Of a stretch of 64,000 nt of DNA, positions 1 through 12,200 are shown piece by piece. The stretch's first letter is position 1. Every line of letters starts with the position of its first letter. Position numbers and translations under genes: made by a program. The notes beneath the pieces are model-generated. The model made no database searches. It was not told the DNA's origin and was given only the letters and a program-made list of their open reading frames with translations. Origin of the DNA: Bactericera cockerelli (taxonomy: Eukaryota; Arthropoda; Insecta; Hemiptera; Triozidae); assembly GCA_024516035.1 (NCBI GenBank), contig CM044956.1:26013101-26077100 (forward strand). The letters are read 5' to 3'.

Positions 1-81
1 AGCGAGTTTGATTAATTGTGATATCACGTCGTGATTAACACTGATATAATAACTAACTAATCTGACCTACTTCTTCCATAG

Positions 82-246
82 TACCAAATTCAGCCTCCGA
101 TGATCCTGATTGACTGCTCAAAGCTTCTCTTGCACAAGGGTCAGGTAGACAACAGCGTGTCCGCATTTCGGAGGAGGCTCGAACTGTTCCGGGAGCGGAC
201 TCTGCCAATGCTCAGAGCCATGGATGTAGAACATCGACTCACCATT
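82..246 (+). CDS. Adenylate kinase exon: end of first (degenerate) kinase domain
   Basis: 55 codons, phase 0 at both ends. The acceptor is a pyrimidine stretch ending CTTCCATAG; the donor is ATT/GTAAGT. It reads [10 protein letters not shown], a core strand of AMP kinases, then [19 protein letters not shown], which aligns with the LID and following helix of AK. The usual SGRxDD arginine and aspartates are reduced to GQVDNS. The downstream minisatellite starts in the last bases of this exon. Confidence 0.85.
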
Positions 247-3200
247 GTAAGTGAATAACATGGGTCAGTCAGGACAGCATTGGCTCACCATTGTTAGTGA
301 ATAACATGGGTCAGTCAGGACATCATTGGCTCACCATTGTTAGTGAATGACAGGGATCAGTCAGGACAGCATTGGCTCAACATTGTAAGTGAATAATAGG
401 GATCAGTCAAGACATCATTGGCTCACCATTGTTAGTGAATGACAGGGATCAGACAGGACAGCATTGGCTCACCATTGTTAGTGAATAACAGGGGTCAGTC
501 AGGACAGCATTGGCTCACCATAGTAAATGAATAACAGGGGTCAGTCAGGACAGCATTGGATCACCAAAGTAAAATAACAGGGGTCAGTCAGGACATCATT
601 GGCTCACCATTGTTAGTAAATGACAGGGGTCAGTCAGGACATCATTGGCTCACCATAGTAAATGAATAACAGGGGTCAGTCAGGACATCATTGGCTCACC
701 ACAGTAAGAGAATAACAGCATTGGTGCATTGAATTATATAATCCCCCAAAAACACTTCGTGTAGAAATAGTCGTCAAGTACTGAAATTGTTAAAAAGAAC
801 TGATATCAAAAACGTCAATTTTCAAGGAATTCAATTAAAATATTAGCCTCGCAACAACACCCTTGAGCAAACTTCGATTTGGTATTTTGAAAATCTAACC
901 AAAAAAATAGCCAGTTGATATTTTTTAATTAAAACCTATCGAGGTGGTATTGAATGAAAGGTCTCGATGTCCTAATTATAGCACGCTCGTTTTGTTTTTC
1001 TTGGCGTTGCAAAACTAGCGTTTTGCTTGATTAATTGAACATTTATAATGCGATAGTTGAATCTGTGTGAGGTTTACAGTTCACAAAACCACTAGTTATA
1101 GCCGGAGATTTAGGGCGGAATTAATAGACGTTTTTGTAATACCTCTGTGACGATAAGTCACGAATTGCGTACTGTGTAAGATAGGGAAAACCGACACTTA
1201 CCAACGACTTAAGTTATTGATGTTGTCTATTAATTCCGCCCTTAAACTCAAAACATCCAGCTCGGTTGAGTCGAGAAACAAATACAAATGGCAGGCTGCT
1301 GTTCAACAAAATGATAAATTCCTCTTGGACTGTCTGTGCACCTGATGAACCAACATATTACCCATCCCATCTTTGTATTTTTGTGTGTCCGAATTGTTTA
1401 ACATGAAAATTATCGCAATGACATGTAATTTTTACTTTCCTTATCCTATAATAAGGAAAGTAGTGTATTCGTCGAAAAATTGACCTACCCAGTTTTTCAC
1501 ATTTCTGGAGGATAGCCTCAGGAAGAGTTGTTTTCAGCCATTGGTCTGTGCGTCTGTGTGTGTGTGCGTGTGCGTGCGCGTGCGCGTGCGTGTGTGTGTG
1601 TGTGTATATATATGTGTGTGTGAATAAAAAAAAATGTCAAATCTGGGGTTCGAACTGCAACCATATGGAAAAAAAGTTGCTAAAATTACTTTATATATAG
1701 TTTAAATACATTTGTCAACATAATTTATCTTAAAAATATTACATAATTCTTCAAACAGAACGAAATACAAAGCAAAACCAGGTGTGAGATTATTTTTCAT
1801 CACGCGTGTACAGACGTTAGGATTTTTCACGCAAGTACTCACAGGTTAATAGGTCGCACATGCATTTTGGACAAATAATCAAAATCGAGACTTCACCATG
1901 TATGTTAGATAAAAAAGAGATGCTATTTGATATGACAAACTTGGGTCTTTACTTGCTTTTCTGAAAAGTGTACTTCGGGAGCACCCTGTATAATCACAAA
2001 TCAGAAAAAAAGAAGTAAATACTTCTAATGTGTAGAATTTAATGGGAATCTGAATTTTTTTAAAAAAAATGGGATTTCTGATTTGAAAAATAACATCGAA
2101 ATATCTTATTTTTTTAGTATTTTTTTAAAAAGGAAAAAAAAACTCCATTCAAAATCAAAGAATTACGTGTTTCTCTTTTTTTGAAAATTTAGTTTTTTAT
2201 TTTATAAACCATCTTCGTTTTAAGAAATTAACAATTTCACCCATTTCCTCATTTCCTAGGTGGATGGTGATACACAGCTTGCGCAAGTCCGCGAGGAATT
2301 CGAACGTGTGCTCAAGAAGACGATTGACGGTTTAGAAAATTCAACGCTGCCTCGCGATCGCCGAAAAACAGCCCCCCTGACCAATAGCGTGTCAGTTGTA
2401 CACGATGTGGAAATGGGCGCACCCCACGCCGTCACCTTGCCAATGAAACATGTTCAAGTCCCTAACGGGTTTGGACCAACGCGAGAAAACCACACCGGTC
2501 ACATGAAAGATGTAAATAAAGACACGGTGAATACGATAACGAGAAATGTGCCCATGTTTCAGGAAAAGCCACCATGGGGAATCGAACGGGAGGATCCTTT
2601 GTAGTGAACCGAGAATATTTCCATAACTCAAGAGAGGACATAAAAGAAAGGTTAACCGACAAAATAAAGAACAGGAATGGATAAATGCATAAATAATAAT
2701 TTATTATGCATTTCTTGCATTCTTTTTATTATTGTTTCCCAAAATTAATGAGATCGTTTCCTTACATTATGAATTTATTGTTGTTGTTGTTGTTGTAGCG
2801 GCAAAAGCTATTCCGAGGAAGTTTCTCTAACGGGGTTAATGAATAATAGCTCAAATGGAATATGGTTCCTTTACAATTAATTTAAGCACTTTCGGAGCAT
2901 TGTACAGTTCATCCCGATCCTGATATAGTATTTAAATGTGAATTATTTGCCGGACCAATTATCATGAGGACTTTTCGCTTTTTTTTCTGAATAAGCCTAT
3001 TGAAACCCTTTGACTCCGTCATAGTGAATCCCCCCCAAAAAAAATACTTCGTGGTTACAAAAAAGAAGAACCCTTTCAATAGAATGAGTACAATTAGCAA
3101 AAAGTAAATGATATCAAATTGAGAACACCTTTATCCCCTCTCTTTTATTTCTCTGCACTCCTCTCTGAAGTTATTCCTCTTATGTTTATCTTTCTTTATC

Positions 3201-6200
3201 CTTTCTAGGGGTCATCCCAAACTTATTTTTTTTTTAATTTACTTGTTGAACGGCAATAAAAGATGGCAGTCACGGTGTAATTTTCTCGATTCAAATCAAA
3301 CATGTTCAGAAAAATCATACTCCGACCGCCATTTTTTATTGCCGTTCAACAAGTAGGTAAATTTAAAAAGAAATTAAGTTTGGGATGACCCCTAGAAAGG
3401 ATAAAGAAAGATAGACATAAAATACTATGTAAAATATGTAAGAAAATCATACTTCGACCGCCAGTTTTTATTGCCGTTCAACAAGTAAAATTTAAAGAGA
3501 AATCAAAGATGACACCTAGCAATGAGAAAGAAACCCTCTCTTTTATACCCTCTTTTTTATTTCTCTGCACTCCTCTCTGAATTTATTCCTCTTATTTTTA
3601 TCTTTCTTTCTCATTGCTAGGTGTCATCTTAATTTCGAGGAGTGCAGATGATTTCGAGAAGTGCAGAGAAATAAAAGAGAGGGTATAAAGGTGGTCTCTA
3701 TTTGATATAATTTATTTTTAGCTAATGATACTCATTCTATTGAGTGGGGCGTTCTTCTTTTTGTAACCACAAAGTGCTGTTTTTGGGGTGGATATCAGTA
3801 CTTTTTGTACGAAAATGTAGTTCATTCATCATAACAAAATTGTTAATAAAAAAGTAAATAAGCTGGAAAAATGTTCAACCACAAATTTGGCTTACATTCG
3901 TAATATTTTATTAATTATTTCATTTATGACAAAACGTTTTTATCAATAAGCATTTAATTTAGCTTCGCTCAGTTTATATTTTAATTCGGACCCCTGGGTC
4001 CCCAAAGTAAGCCTCCTGCAAGTTTATAAATTTGTAAATGATAAATACATTTGCAATTACCTGAACACCTTTATTTGAAACTGCACATCATTGTATTATT
4101 CGTCACTTGCCCAAGTTTCCTACAAAGATGCCACCCGGTGTACCGGATAAACGGATTATTTGTTAATTTGCTATTAAACTCTATTGGCCCAAGTTGAATC
4201 GACTAGAATAAACCTGATAGGCTGATAATTATAGGAAAACATAAAATGAAATCGAATAAAGTGGAGGGAAATCTTGCATGTAGGACATGCACTGGACCTT
4301 AAGGACCTACCTAATGAATATTTTACTGAAGTGAAGCAGCGCGTCTAAGGTTGCATGTGGGACATGCACTGGACCGTATGGGCTGTTCCAATATTTTTTC
4401 ACTGGAGGGCAAAAGGTTAAAAATTTGGGTAATTTATTTTTAACTAGTGAGGTGACACTACTTTGTTCACGGAAATGGTGTTAATGAGGTTGCATGCTCA
4501 AAAATTATATTGTGACCCAATTACTATTCTGTAAATAATTACAATGGTAAGATTTCGCAAACTTATCGGGACCCGATAACCTATCTACATAACGATAAAG
4601 TCTGGAGTTTGCGTCTCTGCGCATGACAAAAATTATCGGAGGTTGGTTATCGTCATCGGGATCCCCATAATTCGAGTGGATGATGGGGTTTTCTCTTCGT
4701 AAACGATAAAGAAATTCTTGACTCAAAATACCGCATGATTTCAAAAAAATACATATACTCGTATATATAAACGAAACCTCCGTGCCCACTTTTTTACATA
4801 CAGTAGAATTCATTTTTACATTTTATAAATTTAAGATTTTTTTGGCAAGTATTATTTTTTCTCTTTTATCTGCATTTTTTGTTTCATCTGTGTCAACAGT
4901 ATTTTATATTCTGTGTAATTATGTCAATTGAAGAAGCACTTTTTTTCTGAATGAGATAGGTGAAATAAATGATGATGAATTGGACTTTGCCATAATGGAT
5001 TATTTGGAAGATGCACAGTTAGGGTGGTTTTAAAAAATCAATGTCAGAAAGTTTCATCTGCCAACCCCACAAAGTGTGCAGTCAATCCAGATATTAAAAT
5101 AAATAGCCAGCCGCTGGGCGCTGAATGTTTGGAAAAATCGCGATTTTTGGCTGGTGAGCGAGGCTTCGGAGCCGTAACTCCGGAACGGCTCAGTACTTTG
5201 CCTTTAAGAGCCCGTTCACAGCAAAACAGTTTTTACTGGAACAGTTTTTTTACTGTGTCCAGTAAAAAAACTGTTTCTCAGAGTGCGTTCACACAGGCTA
5301 CAAACAGTATTTTTACTGGTCCTACTTTTCCATGCTTTTCTTTATGTTCATTCGTGATAAAGCCTTTGAACGTGATGGATGTGAATACATTAATGCTTTT
5401 GTACTGGTACCGGCAACGACAACGAAGGAATAAGAGAAGTTGGTGGAATCATCCCATAGTGGCACAAAGGTATCAAAAAGGAGCATTTCTAAATTTAATT
5501 TAATAATTAGTGAGGCGCTAGAGCCAAATTTATGATTTTCCAAAAAGGCCCTTATTTGGCCCTAATTCGGCCCTAGTAGGTGACGAAAGGCCCTAACACT
5601 AACCCTAGATAGCAGCAAGTCATACCTATCTATAGAACCTAGTTTGAACCAGATCACCACCAAAAAGTCATTTGCTCGCCCCGATTTCCATTGTAGCGCC
5701 TCACAAATAGACACGAATTAATTTTCATTCGAAAAATACGATATTATAATAGGTTTCAGAAACAATAAAAACTGTGCCGACTGCAGTGTGAACATCTCCA
5801 TTTGATTGTACAAGCGACTGGATGTAGAAACAGTTTTTATACTGGGCCAGTTTTTCTACTGTTTCCGTTTCTAGTGGCAAAATCTGATGTAAAAATCTGT
5901 CGATCCAGTTTTTTTACTGTTAACAGTAAAACGTTGCCGATGTGAACGCTCTCATTTAAATGTATGCGCCACTCAGTAAAAATACTGGACCAGTAAAATT
6001 ACTGTCCCAGTAAAAAAAACTGTTTTTAGTCGGTGTGAACGGGCTCTAACACTTAGACGACCGGCATGGTTTTTCGTGAATTCTCTTGTGGGACCGGCGA
6101 TAATACGGCTCTCCGACATTGTGTACGACCGGTGGTACACCCGGTCCATTCCGTACGAACGTGCGTATACCACCGGTGGTACACCCGGTCGTCTAAGTGT

Positions 6201-9200
6201 TAAGTTTATCTCAAATGAAAGCTTACATTGTTTTGAATGTTTTATATTTTGGACACTTTTAAACTTCTTCTCTAAAAATAATTATGGTCAAAAACTTTTA
6301 GTCTTTAGAAACTTTTAGTCCGAGTGAGCAAAATGGCACCTTTTCCCTCAAAAACGAGAGTAGGTATTATTTTTATATAATGCAACCCATGGCTAATACA
6401 TGTCATTCTATTCTAATTGTTATTAAATGTTTTTGACCATAATTATTTTTAGAAAAGAAGTTTTTTTTTCTTTTAAGACTCTGGGGGCTGAGACTCCTAC
6501 CAGGTAGACATGTAATGTAAATGGACATTTGCACTTCTCAAGATAGCGAGGAACTTCCTGGGCCTTCTGGTTGCAGAAGAATGCGAGTCACCAGGGAATT
6601 TCTAACCATGAAGCTATCTCTGATTTTGGATCGGTTAGGGATAACTGACAGAAATGCTACTCGAGTACTAGAAGCAACGATGGAAGCGCTTGGACATAAG
6701 CCTGACGGTTCTTAGGGTATATTACAAAGCGTGCTTTAATGTCCCTGAGGCCCAGCTGGCACCTATGCAAGACTTCAAAATATTGCAGAGTCTCTTAAGG
6801 TGTAATTCCGATCCTAGCGATCGCGACCATTTTGTATATTTACGAGCAAGTCAAAAGTGTCTAAAATGTAAGCCGGCTGTGTAAACAAACATTATTATCA
6901 GTGCAACCTGCGGAAGGTTGGTTCAGTGTAGTACCTGTTCTATCGTCTTTATTTCTGTGATAAAAATGACTAAAAGAAAACTGTATAGTTTCATAGGTGA
7001 AGAAGAAGCAGAGGAAATTCGAAATTTACTTTGTGGTAAGTAATTTATTTTCTTTCTATGTTTATTTGAGGGTCAAAGATACCTCTGTAAAGTATAACTC
7101 TGTCTCTTTCTAGCACACTTGTTGACATGAGTTAGACAAAGAAGGAAGCTGTGTGATACAGGGTGGTGTTGTTATCATTGATTTTAAGTCCCTTTTCAAC
7201 ACATTGACTTTTTGTACTTCCACTACCTACCTATTTTTAACCGTGTTTTATACCTAAATATTTACCAATTTTTAGCTCCCATATCGCTAAATAGGGAGCT
7301 ATTGTTCTTTATACAATGTCGAAAGTTTGGGTCGTCTACAAACACCCTGTATGCGAGGTCTGTAATTTGAAAGAAAAAATCTACTGGACCGTAGCGCTTC
7401 GTTTCTTTCCGAAACAGCTGGACCTGATGAGCAAACAAAACAATGCATGTAGTATATGCACTGGACCGTAAAAGGTTAAGTTATAGTCTCAAATGTTGCT
7501 GGGTATCGCAACATCCTTAAATTAAAAGTCGAACTTTTATTTCTTTACCTATGCTATTAAAAATGAGTCTAGGCTCTAGAACATTAAAATTAACGGGTCC
7601 TTTTTTTCTTTTATCTACAAATGTTGATTAGTTTTTATTTAATCCACCAAAGGAAAATCAATTGACCTTTTGCACTCTGCAGCAATATTTTCAACGACCT
7701 TAGATAAGGTCGATGGCATGTCTCACATGACAACAAATAAAATCAGCTGTAATTCGTAAGAAAGTCCAAACCCCCATAAGTTCGTCATGGTTTTTGGAAT
7801 GATGTCTATTGTCTAAAAGAAATTAATGTTTTGTATACCAGGGTGAAGTTGGTATTGATTTATAGATAGCATATCATCTATGAAGCTAGCCAAATTATTC
7901 ATTTTTAAAAAAGTGAATCCAAAAAAAAACGGGAGAAATCATTAAACTCAAAAAGAAGTGTTGTCATCTCAGAAATTTCAGAACATTTTCTCGATAGAGC
8001 CCTGCACTTAGTCCGATCGTGCCACTCGTCACCTCTCATTCCCTTCTCTCTTATATCACTATTCACACAGTCCCCCATCTCTTCTATTGTCTACCTCTCT
8101 TTCTTCCTCCTCTCACCCCTATTCTCCCAACTTTCTTACTCACTCTTCTTTGGACATGCCCCTACATACCATTGTAATCTTTTCTCCTGTATTGTTTTTG
8201 TAACATCCGCCACCTTGATTCTGTTTCTAGTATCTCCGTTCCTTATTCTGTCCAATCTAGTTACTGCACAACTCCATCTCAACATTTTCATTTCAGCCAT
8301 TTCCAATCTGTTTCTTAAGGGGCCAAGTTTCAGCCCCGTATAGCATAGCATGTCTAACAATAGTTTTATACAGGGTCCGCCAAAATGGATTGGAGAATGG
8401 ATTTAAATTTTCAGAAAAACTAAAACAGGTGTACCATTGTATCGAGGGGGAAACCTTTTATACTAGGTTTTGATTTTTATCATTACCAAGGGCCGCCCAG
8501 GTAGGGTAAACTTTATAATCTTAAATAAACCACCCTATTTGTAATACATTTCTGAAAAGTACTAACATTTCAAGTATTTTAAGACAAGTTTGAGATTTTT
8601 AATCAAAACAGGGCCGGAGTAATCGTACATTACATTTTACAGGTTTCAGTCATTTTTGTAAGAAATAAGTTATTTTTTTGTAAAAATTATTAAACACATG
8701 TCTTTCTATTTGAAATAATTAAATTTTCATGCCTTTTGGGTACCATTAGCTTTACCAGGGGAGGTGTCAAGTTTTTTTTTAACTTGTGTAAAAAATATTC
8801 TTTTTTTAGTATAATCTGTGCTAAATAACTTCACTGAGTGTTGTTGTTTATTCTAAATTTAAGATACCCTTGAAAACAGGGCCGGACACAAGGACCTAAC
8901 GCGGGGTTTAGAATGTTACACTGTATTTTAAGTAAATCCGGCCATGTTTTTATTTTTAATTGAACAACATGAATCATTGCATTAATTTAGCACAAATTAT
9001 AGTTGAAAAAGGATGGTTTTAACATTATTTAAAAATAAAAAAAATATTTAAAAAAAAATACTTGAGCCTTGACACTTCCCCTGGTAAAGCTAATAGTATT
9101 TAATTCTTTCAAATGGAAAAACTTGTATTCAACATTTTTTTAATACAAAAATACAATTATTTTCTTATAAAAATTATCAAAACCTGTGAAATGAAATGTA

Positions 9201-12200
9201 CGATATCTCCGGCCCTGTTATGATGAAAAATCTCAACGATTAAAAATTTGTCTTAAAATACTTTTAATGTCAACTACTTTTCAGAAATGTATTACAAATA
9301 GGGTGGTTCCAAAGTTGACCCCCCCTGGGCCGCCCCTGGTAATTGTAAAAAATCAAAACCTAGTAGAAAAAAAGTAATTTTCCTTTCATTCATAAACTCG
9401 ATCACACAGTACTCCATTCATTCTTTTCCAATTCATCCAGGCAGCACTCACTCGATTTGGAATTCCACACACTAAATCCCCTTTCTCATTCAAACTTGAC
9501 CCTAGATATTTTAATTTTGTAACCCTTGCTAATTCTACTCCCGGAGGTGAATTTTGTTATAAGAAAACATACAGTAAACTTTATATCACATGTGATTCCA
9601 GAAATTTATTTAAAAACTGGACATTTTGAAAATCTTCTACACTGCCATCAGGAAACATACTAAATTTCAATTCAATCGTACTCAAAATCATGGTGACTCT
9701 CTTTTGTTTTGTCTAGTGTATACGCAATATTCTCAAGGCCAGATGTGAGTAAGTAGTTGGGTAGCACTACATCACCCGCCGCCCAATTATTTATTGATCA
9801 GAACATGCGATGTGAAAAAGAGTGAACTTGTTTCTCACAAGATTTCGTTTGCCAAAAGAACGAATTCCTACGAATATATAACGTTTCGCAGTCTTAAAAT
9901 GAAAATTATCATTTTGAGCTGAACAAACGAAGAACAAGCACAAGAACGTGTTATTATTAATAATAAATTTTTATTTCGGTGACAAAATTATTTTTGGAGG
10001 ACATCAAAAACAGCCTCAGTGAGACTTATATTCGGTAAGATATTTTACATAAGTAGTAATTGCTCACTATATTTTATATAAATATTTTCTTTTTTACATT
10101 TTCCACGCCATTTATAAGCAATTGATTTTGTACTGTTTCGTAATTTTTAATTTTGAGATCTATTAGAATTGGAAACTGTCATTTCTTTTTTATATAGTTG
10201 CTTTGATCAATAAAAAATAAACTTATTGTACTACTAAGAAGTATAACTGATGTGATGAGTGAAGTATTTGCATTCTGAGTTTCTACTCACAAGTTACTCG
10301 ATTGACTTCAAGCTTACTTACATTGATTGAGAAGACGTTACCTACTATTTTGGGGTCAGAAAATATAATTATTAGCACCTACTATAATGTAGGTACCTTT
10401 AATTCATAATTAGCTCAATAAATGGGTCTTCCCCCTACAGAGTATTGAACATCTTAAAATACAGGGTGCGCCAGAATAACCTGACGAGTTTAAAAATGAT
10501 ACTAAACAAGCAATTTTAAGGTAGAACAATAATTTTTTGTGTTATTTGAAAGAGAAGACATGCGGATTTATTTTAATACATGATTTTTTGAATATTTGAA
10601 TTATTTGTGAAAGATAATGTTGGTCAAATGTTTACCTCCATTTCTGAAACACTCGTCAATTCTGGTCGAAAAATTGTCCATGACTTTCTCAAGCATATTC
10701 AGGTGTATTGCACGAATTTCTTGAACAATTAGTCTCTTCAAGTCATCTACAGTCCTTGGCTTATGCATATAGGCTTTACTTTTGAGGTAACCCCAAAGAA
10801 AATAGTCACAAGCAGAGAGATTTAATTCGGTAGTGAGTCCGAAACTTTCTCTGAGTAATTGCCACAGAATCACCACTTTTAAAAAATGTCTCTACAACAA
10901 AAGCACGATGCGCATGTGTCCACGACTCCATTGTAACTAAATCCGCTTTTATTGGAAACAAAATGACACTAACATCAACCATCTACGACAAGTTATGACT
11001 TGATAGTTAACATTTTAAACTCGTCAGGTTATTCTGGCGCACCCTGTATAATAAAATGATTCTTTTGTGTCCGTGTGTGTGTGTGTGTTTGTCCTTCTTT
11101 AACTCGAGAATCACAAGTCGAATTGTGCTAAAATTTTGCATTGTTACCAAATTCGTGTGGTCATGCGCTATCCAAAAAGTCCAACAAAAAAAAGATCTTT
11201 TTCAAATACTAGCATTTGTAAGCATAACTCGCAAAATTTAAGTCCAATTTAGCTGAAATTAAATATCGTTTTTAATGAAAATGTATGAGAGCTATTGAGA
11301 TTTTCAAAATGTGCATTTTTTTAAAAGTTCAGTTTTTTCACACTGAAATTTAGCCGTCCCAGTAGATTTCTGGAATGAGAATTCCTTGAACTGAACCTTT
11401 CTGCATTTCATTTCACGTTTCTGGACTGAGCAGAAAATTCAAAGTGTATTCATAGAAGAAGAAAATTCTTACTATAAAAATCTAGATATGCGCTCCCTTT
11501 TCATATTTTTTAAAAATTGTACCTATTAGAATAAGCTTTGATGTAGATTATTGTATTTTTATAATGTAAGTTGAATGTAAATTGTAAATAATGTATTAAA
11601 CGTCACAATGAAATAAATTAAATTGTACTCATAACCTCCTTAGCAACTTTAATTTTGTGTCGGTCGGTCTGTTAAATAAATTCCTTCTAACGAGCAAATC
11701 TCAGAAACCACAGAACGGATTTGGACGAAATTTTATAAATGTCAAAGTCACTGACCACTGACTGATCATCGCTCTACAGCCCAAACCGTAAGTCCTAGGA
11801 AGCTGAAATTTGGTAGGTAGCTTTGTCTTATAGTCTAGATGTGCAATAAGACGGGATATTTCGAAATTCCCACTACAACACCTGCCATTGGCGAAAAAGG
11901 ATTTTTTGCTTTCACGGCCATGCCTCGGCCCGCAAAGCGGGCGACAGCCCGCTAGTAGAAAATATAGATGGTCCCATTTTAAATTCATCAACTTCGCAAT
12001 AGCGGTTCTTGGTGATAGAGACCATGCGCCTGACCACTAACTTATAGGTACCTATACGCTTTTATCTTGTGAACGCTACACCGATTTTGATGAATTTTTG
12101 CATGTATATGCGTATGCGTATTAGTGTTTTAACTGGCCATTTGTAACTAGTGGTTCTGTGAACTGTAAACCTCACACAGATTCAACTAACGCATTATAAA

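Noticed and set aside
247..721. CRISPR-like array
   Set aside because: Units are contiguous 46-bp tandem copies without unique spacers, in eukaryotic DNA at a splice junction.
2260..2604. Stop at 2604 as the end of the kinase gene
   Set aside because: A complete second kinase domain follows in matching phase. In-phase donors exist before the stop, although a short isoform cannot be excluded.
5024..5543. ORFs of 159 and 73 codons, repeated at 27148-27502
   Set aside because: Both lie in copies of the Harbinger MITE and consist of subterminal repeats; conservation reflects recent duplication, not coding.
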